A DNA stretch of 64,000 nt, taken from contig JAFGRY010000032.1 of the NCBI GenBank assembly GCA_016934955.1, positions 1 to 64,000 on the forward strand, in the 5' to 3' direction. The translations under genes and the position numbers were made by a program. This document shows, one piece after another, positions 54,266 through 63,287 of this stretch (position 1 is its first letter; each line of letters begins with the position of its first letter). Source of the DNA: a bacterium (GTDB taxonomy: Bacteria > Zhuqueibacterota > QNDG01 > JAGLOF01). The notes beneath the pieces are model-generated. The model was given only the letters and a program-made list of their open reading frames with translations, searched no databases and was not told where the DNA came from.

Positions 54266-56128
54266 TCAGACGGTCACGCTTTCGGCCGCGGCCTCGTCTT
54301 CCGCTTTCTGGCGGCTGCGTCTGAGCGCGATGGTGCGGTCGTTTCTGCTGTATATCATTTTCGCCAGACGGATGTGCCGCGGTGTCACTTCGACAACTTC
54401 ATCTTCGGCGATGAATTCGATCGACTGATCCAGAGAAAGGCGCCTGGGCGGCCGCAGGGTTACGGTCGCTTCCGAGGTCGAACTGCGCATATTGGTCAGT
54501 TTTTTCTCTTTCGTGATGTTGACGTCGAGATCGGTGCCCCGGTTCCGTTCGCCGATGATCATGCCCTCGTACACCGATGTTCCGACATCGACGAAGAGTT
54601 CACCCCGGTCGCCCATGGCAAAAGACGCGTAGGCGGTGACTTTACCCGGCCGGTCCGCCACCAGTGCCCCGGTGGTGCGCTGCGGGATGGCACCGAACCA
54701 GGGCTCGTACCCCTGGAATATGGCGTTCATAATTCCCGCCCCTTTTGTATCGGTGAGAAACTGGCTGCGGAATCCGATGAGTCCGCGGCTGGGGATGAGG
54801 AATTCCAGGTTCGCCCGTCCATGCCCGTGGTTGACGAGATTGGTCATTCTTCCCTTGCGCTGGGAAAGCTTTTCGGTGACGATGCCGATGTGTTCCTCGG
54901 GGATGTCGATGAAAATATGCTCTACCGGTTCACAGGTGGTGCCCTCGATGGTTTTGGTGATCACCCGCGGTTTTGACACGAGAAATTCATATCCCTCCCG
55001 GCGCATGGTCTCGATGAGAACGGCCATTTGCAGTTCGCCCCGGCCGCGCACCTCGAAAGCATCGGTGCGGTCCGTGGTCCGGACGTCGATGGAGACGTTG
55101 CCCTTGGTCTCCAGTTCCAGACGTTCCCTGAGATGACGGGAGGTGAGATAGGTCCCGTCTCTGCCGGCGAACGGGCTGGTGTTCACGTAAAAGATCATGG
55201 AGAGAGTGGGCTCGTCGACCCGAATGCGCGGCAGCGGCAGAGGATTGTCCAGGGATGAAATGGTGTCGCCGATCTTTATGTCCTCGACACCGGCGACCGC
55301 GGCGATATCGCCGGCGGCGACAGTGTCGGTCTTTGCCTTTTTCAGGTTCTGGAACGTGTAGAGAACGGAAAAGCTGATGCCTTTAATGATTTCGTCCCTG
55401 GCGCAGAGCGCATAGGACCTGTTCATGGCAAGCGTGCCGTGGATCAGCCGGCCGACGGCGATTTGACCGACGTAGGAGTCATACTCGAGATTCGTCACGA
55501 GAAACTGGGTGTTTGCCGTATCATCGGCATCCGGTCCGGGTATGTTTTTCACGATCGTTTCGAACAGGGGGAGGAGCGTGTCCGAGGCATCGCCGGGATC
55601 CCGGTGAGCGATCCCGGCCTTGGCGTTGGTGTAGAGCACCGGCATGTCGATCTGTTCATCCGAGGCGTCGAGATCGATGAACAGATCGTAGACCTTGTTG
55701 AGCACTTCGCCGATACGGGCGTCGGCACGGTCGATCTTGTTGATAACGAGAATGATGGGAAGGCCCCGTTCAAGGGTCTTCCTCACCACAAAGCGGGTCT
55801 GGGGGAGCGGTCCCTCACTGGCGTCGACCAGGAGCAGGGCGCCGTCAACGAGGTTGAGGCTGCGTTCCACTTCACCGCCGAAGTCGGCGTGCCCCGGGGT
55901 GTCGACGATGTTGATCTTGACGTTGCCGAAAAAAACGGCCGTGTTTTTCGCCATGATGGTGATGCCGCGTTCTTTCTCCAGATCCATGGAGTCCATCACC
56001 CTGGTCGTGACCAGCTGGTTCTGCCGGTAGATGCCGCTCTGTTTGAGCATGGCATCGACCAGGGTCGTCTTCCCATGGTCGACATGGGCAATGATGGCGA
56101 TATTGCGAATAGTCTCTTTTTTTGCCAA
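54266..56128 (-). CDS. typA: Ribosome-associated GTPase BipA/TypA
   Basis: The 620-residue translational GTPase is placed at TTG 56128, 6 bases after AAAGGA, giving [12 protein letters not shown]; an in-frame ATG 21 bases upstream has no ribosome-binding site. Motifs: G1 [11 protein letters not shown]2 R-G-I-T-I, G3 D-T-P-G-H-A-D-F, G4 N-K-I-D. EF-G-like domains and the BipA C-terminal domain ([11 protein letters not shown], ending K-A-E-D) follow. It assists 50S assembly and stress adaptation. Confidence 0.95.
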   Translation of the reverse strand: MAKKETIRNIAIIAHVDHGKTTLVDAMLKQSGIYRQNQLVTTRVMDSMDLEKERGITIMAKNTAVFFGNVKINIVDTPGHADFGGEVERSLNLVDGALLLVDASEGPLPQTRFVVRKTLERGLPIILVINKIDRADARIGEVLNKVYDLFIDLDASDEQIDMPVLYTNAKAGIAHRDPGDASDTLLPLFETIVKNIPGPDADDTANTQFLVTNLEYDSYVGQIAVGRLIHGTLAMNRSYALCARDEIIKGISFSVLYTFQNLKKAKTDTVAAGDIAAVAGVEDIKIGDTISSLDNPLPLPRIRVDEPTLSMIFYVNTSPFAGRDGTYLTSRHLRERLELETKGNVSIDVRTTDRTDAFEVRGRGELQMAVLIETMRREGYEFLVSKPRVITKTIEGTTCEPVEHIFIDIPEEHIGIVTEKLSQRKGRMTNLVNHGHGRANLEFLIPSRGLIGFRSQFLTDTKGAGIMNAIFQGYEPWFGAIPQRTTGALVADRPGKVTAYASFAMGDRGELFVDVGTSVYEGMIIGERNRGTDLDVNITKEKKLTNMRSSTSEATVTLRPPRRLSLDQSIEFIAEDEVVEVTPRHIRLAKMIYSRNDRTIALRRSRQKAEDEAAAESVTV

Positions 56129-56172
56129 TCGTGTTCCTTTATCCTGCATACAGTGCCAGGGGCGGATGCCCG

Positions 56173-56230
56173 GCCGGGATATCTCCCGGCGACCCCGCCC
56201 GCGCTGTCCGGGAACCGGTCCCGGACAGCG
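56173..56230. other. Tandem inverted repeats between acyl ligase and typA genes
   Basis: Two hairpins lie side by side: a 7-bp stem (56173-56179/56184-56190, loop TATC) and a perfect 12-bp stem (56202-56213/56219-56230, loop ACCGG). No T-tract follows on either strand. They may act as a leader structure of typA or as a transcript end of the upstream minus-strand gene. Confidence 0.5.
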
Positions 56231-56320
56231 TGCATAACATACGAAAATAACAGGAGAAAAACAGCTGTTTTTTTAGAAGAAAGGAACGGTGATCCCGGAC
56301 AAGGGGCGGAGGGCCGGTGC

Positions 56321-57835
56321 TCAGGAATCCTGGGCGGCGACGATATCGGCTATGGTTCGGAAATCGATCTTGCCGGTGCCCATTTTCGGAAGCTGGGGCA
56401 GCACGATGAATGTTTTGGGGATGGCTATTTTCGGCAGTTCCCGGCCCATTTTTCTGATGATCTCTTTCGCGTTCACTTTCTCGGTGACCACCGCTGTAAT
56501 GCGGGCTCCTTTACGGGAATCGGGGACATCGACCACACAGCAGTCGACACCGTCGGGAAGGCAGGATTCAAGCACCTTTTCCGTGCGGACGAGGGAGACC
56601 ATTTCCCCTCCGATCTTGACGAACCGTTTGAGACGGCCGCAGTGCCAGAGGAAGCCGTCCTCATCGAACCTGCCCATATCCCCGGTGTCATACCAGCCGT
56701 TTTGCATCCTGAGGGCGGTCTGTTCCAGGTCGTTCAAATAGCCTTTCATGACAAGGTCGCCCTTTACGAGGATTTTTCCCTCTTCTCCGGCGAGCAGCCG
56801 TTCTCCCGTTTCGAGATCGACGATTTTCACCTGCACCCCGGGAAGCGGCTTGCCGATACTGCCCCGGCGGCTGTTTCCCGGAGAGTTTACGGAAATGCCG
56901 GGACTGGTTTCAGTGGTCCCGTAGGCGTCGTAGAGCTGAATTCCGTGCCGCTCGAGATATCCTTCATGCAGCCAGTCGGGCGATTTGTCGGCGCCCGGAA
57001 GAGCGATTTTTATGGTTGAAAAATCCCCCGGCTGAGATTCCCGAAGATAGCCCGCGAAAAAAATTGGTGTCGCGGCGATAAGCGTGGCTTTTTCCTCCCG
57101 GATGAGTTTGGGAATTACCTTGTAATCCAGGGGATTGGCATACGTCACCGACGTACATCCAATGGCAATGGGAAACCAGAAATTGGCATTGAACCCGAAC
57201 ACGTGAAACAGCGGCAGGATTGACATGACGATGTCGTCTTCATTTAACGGAAACACCTCTTTCAGTGAGGCGATATTGGCTGAAAGGTTCCTGTGGGTCA
57301 GCTGTACGGCCTTGGGATCCTTTTCGCTGCCGCTGGTAAAAAGAATGACAAGCGTATCGTCTCCGGCGGTTTTCGGCAGACCGGCGATGATCGTCTCCGC
57401 GGGAAGCAGCGATTTCGCGGCCGCGGCAAGTTTGTCGCGGCCCGAGATGGATGCCATGATATCTTCGATGCAGACCATGCCGGGAATCAGGGGACAGTTG
57501 ATCTTTTCCAGGAGGGCGCGGGAGACGATGATCGTGCGGAACCCGCACTTTTTCTGGGCATAGCGGCAGTTTTCAGCGGCGCCGGTGGAGTAGTTGATCA
57601 TTGCCGGCACCTTCCCGGCCATGAGAATGCCGATCACGGTGAGCACGGCTCCCGCGGATGTCGGGATCATCACGCCGATTTCGCCGTCACTGTATTTACG
57701 GAATTTCCTGGCGAGAATGAGCGAGGCGATAAGCGCTTTGCCGTAGGTGACGTCCCGGTTCAGCGTTCTGTCTCTGACCGCAATTTTTTTTCCCAGTTTT
57801 TTTGCCTGGCTGATGAACAGGTGATGCAGTATCAT
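56321..57835 (-). CDS. AMP-forming acyl-CoA/acyl-ACP synthetase
   Basis: The 504-residue ANL-superfamily enzyme is placed at the ATG following AGGAGGAATTGCC. It has the P-loop V-I-L-F-T-S-G-S-E-K-D-P-K (usual form T-S-G-T/S-E-x-x-P-K), Y-D-A-Y-G-T-T-E-T-S-P (A5), Y-D-T-G-D-M-G-R (A7), and a C-terminal catalytic lysine region M-G-T-G-K-I-D-F (A10). The sequence resembles the acyl-ACP synthetase half of Aas. It activates a fatty or related acid with ATP; the acceptor (CoA or ACP) cannot be read. The upstream gene (minus strand) is DUF1846, 23 bases away. Confidence 0.88.
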   Translation of the reverse strand: MILHHLFISQAKKLGKKIAVRDRTLNRDVTYGKALIASLILARKFRKYSDGEIGVMIPTSAGAVLTVIGILMAGKVPAMINYSTGAAENCRYAQKKCGFRTIIVSRALLEKINCPLIPGMVCIEDIMASISGRDKLAAAAKSLLPAETIIAGLPKTAGDDTLVILFTSGSEKDPKAVQLTHRNLSANIASLKEVFPLNEDDIVMSILPLFHVFGFNANFWFPIAIGCTSVTYANPLDYKVIPKLIREEKATLIAATPIFFAGYLRESQPGDFSTIKIALPGADKSPDWLHEGYLERHGIQLYDAYGTTETSPGISVNSPGNSRRGSIGKPLPGVQVKIVDLETGERLLAGEEGKILVKGDLVMKGYLNDLEQTALRMQNGWYDTGDMGRFDEDGFLWHCGRLKRFVKIGGEMVSLVRTEKVLESCLPDGVDCCVVDVPDSRKGARITAVVTEKVNAKEIIRKMGRELPKIAIPKTFIVLPQLPKMGTGKIDFRTIADIVAAQDS

Positions 57836-57858
57836 GGCAATTCCTCCTAGGTGTCGGC

Positions 57859-59376
57859 TCAGGCGATGTAGAGATGTTTTGAGGAAAAAGTGGGGTCGCT
57901 GGTCAGATGCACGCCCAGCTTGCGCAGGCCGTCCTCGTCTCCGGGAGTGGGGATGTGTGTCAGGTGAACGTCGCACTCTTTCAACGCCGTCAGCTGTCTC
58001 ATCGCCGCTTCCGCGGACGGGTTTGTGGTGGCGCTGATACTGAGGGCGATGAGGGTTTCCTCGAGATTGAGGCTCATCTGCCGGGAACCGAGTATTTCGC
58101 GTTTGAACGTGCCGATGGATTCGGTGACCGACGGTGCCAGAAGATGGATGCTGTCGGGCAGGGCCGCGAGATGTTTGACGGCATTGAGAATCAGGCTGGA
58201 TGCCGCATGCATGAGCGGAGAGTTTTTCCCGGTGACGATGGTTCCGTCGGACAGTTCGATTGCGGCCCCGCAGCAGATGCCTTCGTTTCCTTTGCCGGCT
58301 TGTTGCGCGGCCAGGGCGGCTTGCCTGGCGGGTTCGATGACGCGCCGGTCCCCGGGCTTGAGCTGCAGTTCATTCATGAGCAGCTCGGCGCGCTGCACCG
58401 TGTCACTGTCCACGAATCCCAGAAGATGTTCACAGCGGTACCGGAAATAGCGGCGGATGATCTCCTGGCCCGCCGCCTCGCGTACGACCTGGTCGTCAAC
58501 GATCCCGAAGCCCGCGCAGTTCACGCCCATATCGGTGGGAGACTGATACAGGGATTCAGCTCCGGAGATCTTTTGCAGGATCCGTTTCAGCACGGGAAAG
58601 CATTCAACATCACGGTTGTAGTTGATCGCGGTTGTGCCGTATGCTTCGAGGTGAAATGGATCGATTTCGTTGTAATCCCTGAGATCGGCGGTGGCCGACT
58701 CATAGGCGACGTTAACGGGATGTTTCAGGGGAATATTCCAGATCGGGAAGGTCTCGAATTTGGCGTATCCCGCTTCAATGCCCCGCTGATGCTCATGATA
58801 GAGCTGGGACATACAGGTGGCCAGCTTGCCGCTTCCCGGACCGGGTCCGGTCACCACCACGAGCCGTTTGCCGGTGTCGATATAGTCATTGGCGCCGTAG
58901 CCCTCTTCGCTGACAATGGTGTCGACATCGGTGGGGTACCCTTTGGTATACCGGTGGGTGTATACCCGCAGGCCCCGGTTTTCGAGCCGGTTTTTAAAGA
59001 TTGTCGCCGCAGGCTGATCCTCGAAACGGGTGATGACCACGGCGCTTATGTCGATATCCCACTCCCGAATATCATCGATGAGCTTCATGGCGTCGGCGTC
59101 GTAGGTGATGCCGAAATCTGCTCGTACTTTTTTGCGCTCGATATCACCGGCGTAGATACAGAGGATGATGTTCGCCTCGTCCCTGAGTTTCCGGAGGAGC
59201 TGCATTTTCACGTTCGGCTCGAAACCGGGCAGAACCCGGGAAGCGTGGTAATCGTACATCAGTTTTCCGCCGAATTCCAGGTAGAGTTTGTTGTTGAACC
59301 GGGAAACCCGTTCCCGAATGGCTTCTGACTGTTTGCTGAGGTAGAGGTCGTTGTCAAAACCTTTTTTAACAGGCAA
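57859..59376 (-). CDS. UPF0371/DUF1846 family protein
   Basis: The 505-residue cytoplasmic protein belongs to a conserved family of unknown function. The TTG start at 59376, 5 bases after AGGAGG, gives the family N-terminus (P-V-K-K-G-F-D-N-D-L-Y-L) and normal length; the frame is open further upstream but without a better start. Landmarks are R-F-N-N-K-L-Y-L-E-F-G-G-K-L, V-V-V-T-G-P-G-P-G-S-G-K-L-A-T-C (P-loop-like glycine-rich segment) and Y-E-S-A-T-A-D-L. The P-loop-like segment hints at nucleotide binding. It shares a transcript with the acyl ligase. Confidence 0.88.
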   Translation of the reverse strand: MPVKKGFDNDLYLSKQSEAIRERVSRFNNKLYLEFGGKLMYDYHASRVLPGFEPNVKMQLLRKLRDEANIILCIYAGDIERKKVRADFGITYDADAMKLIDDIREWDIDISAVVITRFEDQPAATIFKNRLENRGLRVYTHRYTKGYPTDVDTIVSEEGYGANDYIDTGKRLVVVTGPGPGSGKLATCMSQLYHEHQRGIEAGYAKFETFPIWNIPLKHPVNVAYESATADLRDYNEIDPFHLEAYGTTAINYNRDVECFPVLKRILQKISGAESLYQSPTDMGVNCAGFGIVDDQVVREAAGQEIIRRYFRYRCEHLLGFVDSDTVQRAELLMNELQLKPGDRRVIEPARQAALAAQQAGKGNEGICCGAAIELSDGTIVTGKNSPLMHAASSLILNAVKHLAALPDSIHLLAPSVTESIGTFKREILGSRQMSLNLEETLIALSISATTNPSAEAAMRQLTALKECDVHLTHIPTPGDEDGLRKLGVHLTSDPTFSSKHLYIA

Positions 59377-59488
59377 AGGCGCCTCCTGTCTGCTGTGTTC
59401 TGCGGTGATCGTGCGATGCGGGAGATTATCTTTGAAAGTACGCAACCAATGGTTCTATTGCAAGCCTAATTATTGAAAAATTCGTGAA

Positions 59489-59496
59489 AAGCGCTT
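59489..59496. promoter_or_regulatory. Possible LacI-family operator upstream of the GH2 gene
   Basis: AAGCGCTT, with flanks GTGAA and GTTGT, resembles the centre of LacI/GalR-type sugar-regulator operators. It lies about 90 bases before the GH2 ATG, in the divergent region to the DUF1846 gene. A single 8-bp palindrome is weak evidence. Confidence 0.25.
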
Positions 59497-59583
59497 GTTG
59501 TTTTAGATGTTTTTTACGTTATTAGAGACATTCGCACCATCCATTGAATACACCGATAATCCACAATTCCCGGGGGTATCACC

Positions 59584-62058
59584 ATGAGAAAGAAATGCCG
59601 CTGTCTCTTGCCGCTCGTTCTCACCGTGGCTTCGCTTGCCGGCTGCAGCCGCGGCTGGAAGCCGGCGGACAATCCCCTGTTCTCTCCCTGGGCGCGAACG
59701 GTCGATCCGAATAAGCTGTTTCCCGGGTATCCCCGGCCCCTGCTGGAACGGGCGGAATGGCTCAATCTGAACGGCCTGTGGGACTACGCGGTTCTGGACA
59801 GCGGCGAAGCGGAGACCGGGGCCCCGGACGGACGCATCCTCGTGCCGTTCTGTATCGAATCGGCACTCTCGGGAGTGAAGCGCGGCATCATCGCCGATCA
59901 GCGGCTCCTGTACCGCCGGAGCTTCGCTCTGCCCGGGCAGTGGCGGGGCCGGCGGATCCTGATCCATTTCGAAGCGGTGGACTGGGCGACAACAGTGCTG
60001 ATAAACGGAACCGCCGTGGGTGAGCACCGGGGAGGGTACGACCCCTTCACGTTTGACATCACCGACGCGCTCACCGCCGGCGGCGAACAGGAGATCACGG
60101 TGCTGGTGTCCGACCCGACCGATGAGGGCGAGCAGCCGCGGGGCAAGCAGGTGTCACATCCCCGGGGCATCTGGTATACGCCGGTCTCGGGCATATGGCA
60201 GACGGTGTGGCTCGAGCCCGTACCGGAAACCCGCATCGAGCGAATTTTTACCGAACCTGATATCGACGCTTCCGCCGTGTCCGTCCGGGTGGAGGCGGTC
60301 AAGGCGGGAGCGGCTGACCGGATCGTCGTGGCCGTGACCAGGGACGGAAACACCGTCACCGCCGCGGCCGGCGCGCCCGGCAGCAGGATTACCGTTCCCG
60401 TCCCGAACGCGGAACTGTGGTCCCCGGATCATCCTTTTCTCTATGGCCTTCATGTCACCCTGGAACGGGGAGATGAAGAAGTGGACGCGGTGAGATCCTA
60501 TTTCGGCATGCGCACCATATCCATCGGTCCCGATGCAGAGGGAGTGACGCGGCTGCTGCTCAACAACGAATTCCTGTTTCAGCACGGACCGCTGGACCAG
60601 GGGTACTGGCCCGGCGGGCTTCTGACACCTCCCTCGGATGCAGCCTACAGATACGATCTCGAGATGATCAAGGCATACGGGTTCAATATGCTGAGGAAAC
60701 ATGTAACGGTCGAATCCCGGCGTTTTTACGCCATGTGTGACAGCATGGGTATTCTGGTGTGGCAGGACATGCCCAGCGGCGACCGTTTCATCGGCGGCCG
60801 GGATCCGGATATCATTCGCAGTGAGGCTTCGGCGAGGCAGTTCGAGACGGAACTCAGGAGGATGATCGAGACAAAATACAACCATCCCAGCATCGTCATG
60901 TGGGTGCCCTTCAACGAGGGCTGGGGCCAGTATGATACGGAACGGATCGTCGATTATATCCGGTCATTGGATCCGACGCGGCTGGTGAACAATACCAGCG
61001 GATGGGCCGACCGGGGCGCGGGCGATGTGATCGACATGCATCGCTACCCGGGGCCGGGATCACCGCTGCCGGAAAAGAGACGCGCGGCGGTACTGGGAGA
61101 ATTCGGCGGTCTCGGGTGGAACGCAAAAGGGCACATGTGGCAGGATGAAGGCTGGGGATACGATCTGCTGACCGATGCGGAAGCACTGAACGAACGGTAT
61201 GAAGACCTCTGCGCGAAGCTGCTGCCGCTGATCGACCACCCGGGGCTCAGCGCGGCGGTCTACACGCAGATTTCCGACATCGAGACGGAAAACAACGGGC
61301 TGATGACCTATGACCGGAAGGTGAAGAAGGTGGATCCTGAAACCGCCTCCCTGGCCCATCGGGGCATTCTGCCCCCCCTGCTGCAGTCGGATATGCGGAT
61401 CTTTCTGGACCGGTATACCGCTGTCCTGGCCGTTCCCGGCGGCCGCAGGGCCGACATACGCTATACGCTCGACGGCTCGGATCCCGGGCCCCGTTCATCA
61501 CTCTATACCGAACCGGTGATTCTCGGCGAAAGCACGCTGATCAAGACCCGCTGTTATTATCGGGACGGCGGTGTCAGCCGGGTCACGTCCTACCGGATCA
61601 GCAAAGGCACTCCCGTTCGGGCGGTCACGCCTGAACAGACGAAGGCGGGGCTGCGGGTCTCCCTGTACGAAGGGGGCTGGAACACGCTGCCCGATTTTGC
61701 CTCCCTGGAACCGGCGGAAACCCTGACAGCCTCCCGTGTCGATCTCACGGATGTGACCCGGCTGAAAGAGTTCGGCCTGGTGTTCAGCGGATTCATAAAA
61801 GTGCCCGAAACCGGCGTGTACCGGTTCAGTCTCATTTCCGACGACGGCAGCCGGCTTTCCCTTGACGGGCGGGAGGTGATCCTCAACGACGGCATACACG
61901 GCATGCGGACGCGGATGTTCGACACGGTGCTGGAGGCGGGCTGCCATCCGCTCACCGTACACTACTTCCAGAATCAGGGGGGACTGGGGCTGACATTGCA
62001 TGTTCTCAGGCCCGGGGAGGATGAGATCGAGGTTCCGGCCGGCTGGTATGTCCATTGA
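59584..62058 (+). CDS. GH2-family glycosidase lipoprotein with CHB_HEX-type and PA14 domains
   Basis: The 824-residue exported lipoprotein (signal with L-A-G-C, lipid-attached Cys about 21) has the GH2 layout: jelly-roll sugar-binding domain (about 45-215), Ig-like domain (about 215-310), TIM barrel (about 310-590). The acid/base Glu is in V-P-F-N-E-G-W-G (about 444) and the nucleophile is probably in L-G-E-F-G-G (about 505). A chitobiase/hexosaminidase C-terminal-like strand domain follows (I-R-Y-T-L-D-G-S-D-P, about 605-675), then a PA14 domain (about 685-824) with D-D-G-S-R-L. The family covers beta-galactosidases, beta-glucuronidases and beta-mannosidases; the specificity is not readable. 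It probably acts on an oligosaccharide at the cell surface, with the following epimerase and sulfatase genes as partners. Confidence 0.9.
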   Translation: MRKKCRCLLPLVLTVASLAGCSRGWKPADNPLFSPWARTVDPNKLFPGYPRPLLERAEWLNLNGLWDYAVLDSGEAETGAPDGRILVPFCIESALSGVKRGIIADQRLLYRRSFALPGQWRGRRILIHFEAVDWATTVLINGTAVGEHRGGYDPFTFDITDALTAGGEQEITVLVSDPTDEGEQPRGKQVSHPRGIWYTPVSGIWQTVWLEPVPETRIERIFTEPDIDASAVSVRVEAVKAGAADRIVVAVTRDGNTVTAAAGAPGSRITVPVPNAELWSPDHPFLYGLHVTLERGDEEVDAVRSYFGMRTISIGPDAEGVTRLLLNNEFLFQHGPLDQGYWPGGLLTPPSDAAYRYDLEMIKAYGFNMLRKHVTVESRRFYAMCDSMGILVWQDMPSGDRFIGGRDPDIIRSEASARQFETELRRMIETKYNHPSIVMWVPFNEGWGQYDTERIVDYIRSLDPTRLVNNTSGWADRGAGDVIDMHRYPGPGSPLPEKRRAAVLGEFGGLGWNAKGHMWQDEGWGYDLLTDAEALNERYEDLCAKLLPLIDHPGLSAAVYTQISDIETENNGLMTYDRKVKKVDPETASLAHRGILPPLLQSDMRIFLDRYTAVLAVPGGRRADIRYTLDGSDPGPRSSLYTEPVILGESTLIKTRCYYRDGGVSRVTSYRISKGTPVRAVTPEQTKAGLRVSLYEGGWNTLPDFASLEPAETLTASRVDLTDVTRLKEFGLVFSGFIKVPETGVYRFSLISDDGSRLSLDGREVILNDGIHGMRTRMFDTVLEAGCHPLTVHYFQNQGGLGLTLHVLRPGEDEIEVPAGWYVH

Positions 62059-62109
62059 TGCGGACGGACCGGGGAAACAGCGGGAATGCATAACAGACGA
62101 GGTGTTCGT

Positions 62110-63237
62110 ATGAAATACGTACTGATCGGACTTCTGGCCGCGGCAGTGGTTGCGAGCGTGATCTGCGGCTGCGGGAAAGATGTCTCCATTCACCGGAGAA
62201 CATGGGGGAAAACCGCTGAGGGCGGCAATGTCTACACGTTTACCCTGACGAGTAAAGCAGGCGTCGAATGTGTCGTCACCAATTACGGCGGATACATCAC
62301 CTCGCTGCGAGTGCCCGACAGAACGGGGGCGGCGGGTGATGTCGTTCTCGGGTATGAGACACTGCAGGAATACTTCGATGACGAACAGTATCTGGGCTGT
62401 CTCATAGGACGATTCGGGAACAGAATCGCGCAGGGGACATTCAGGCTGAACGGAGAGGCGTACTCCCTGGCAGTGAACAATGGTAAAAACCATCTGCACG
62501 GCGGCATCAAAGGGTTCCACAAAGTACTCTGGGATGCAGAGACCTTCGGCACCGCGGAAGAGGCCGGTGTGCGCATGAGCTACTTCAGCCCGGACGGAGA
62601 AGAGGGCTATCCGGGCAATCTCACGGTGACGGCCGTCTTCTCCCTCACTGCCGCCGGTGACCTGAAAGTCGACTTCAGCGCCCGCACCGATGAAGCGACA
62701 CCGGTCAATCTCACGCATCACGGCTACTTCAACCTTACCTGCGCGAAGCGTGATATTCTCGGGCATGAACTGCAGATCGACGGGGATTATTATCTCCCCG
62801 TTGACGAAGGGCTGATCCCCCTGGGGAACCTGGAGCCGGTGGAGGGAACACCCTTCGATTTCAGAAAGGCGAAAGCGATAGGCCGGGATATCGATGCGGA
62901 TGACCGGCAGCTGGAGTATGGACTGGGCTACGACCACAACTGGGTGCTCAACGGAGAAAGCGGCGTGCTGAAACGTGCCTGCAGTGTGTATGAGCCTGAG
63001 TCGGGCCGGGTTATGGATATCTTCACCACCGATCCCGGATTACAGTTCTATTCGGGCAATTTTCTCGACGGATCGACAACCGGGAAAAAGGGAATCCTCT
63101 ATGAGCACCGGTACGCCATCGCCCTGGAGCCGCAGCACTATCCCGATTCGCCCAATCAGCCGGGGTTTCCGTCAACCATACTGAAACCGGGAGAAACGTA
63201 CCGGCATACTATCGTCTACAGATTTTCCGTACGGTGA
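62110..63237 (+). CDS. galM: Aldose 1-epimerase (mutarotase) lipoprotein
   Basis: The 375-residue protein starts at ATG 62110, 7 bases after GAGG, giving a lipoprotein signal (V-I-C-G-C, about residue 19); an upstream ATG at 62086 lacks one. It has V-T-N-Y-G-G-Y-I-T-S-L-R-V-P-D, N-R-I-A-Q-G-T-F, N-H-L-H-G-G (first His), L-T-H-H-G-Y-F-N-L (second catalytic His) and L-E-P-Q-H-Y-P-D-S (catalytic Glu). GalM interconverts alpha and beta sugar anomers. Export to the periplasm or outer membrane is less common than cytoplasmic location and suits processing of GH2 products. Confidence 0.92.
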   Translation: MKYVLIGLLAAAVVASVICGCGKDVSIHRRTWGKTAEGGNVYTFTLTSKAGVECVVTNYGGYITSLRVPDRTGAAGDVVLGYETLQEYFDDEQYLGCLIGRFGNRIAQGTFRLNGEAYSLAVNNGKNHLHGGIKGFHKVLWDAETFGTAEEAGVRMSYFSPDGEEGYPGNLTVTAVFSLTAAGDLKVDFSARTDEATPVNLTHHGYFNLTCAKRDILGHELQIDGDYYLPVDEGLIPLGNLEPVEGTPFDFRKAKAIGRDIDADDRQLEYGLGYDHNWVLNGESGVLKRACSVYEPESGRVMDIFTTDPGLQFYSGNFLDGSTTGKKGILYEHRYAIALEPQHYPDSPNQPGFPSTILKPGETYRHTIVYRFSVR

Positions 63238-63287
63238 GCCGGCGGATCACCGGCGGCCCCGGGGAACATCCATGAAAGGGGATCTGC

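Noticed and set aside
57907-59328. Long plus-strand open frame (473 codons) opposite the DUF1846 gene
   Set aside because: It is antisense to a well-conserved family protein, and its translation has no recognisable domains; it reflects codon bias.
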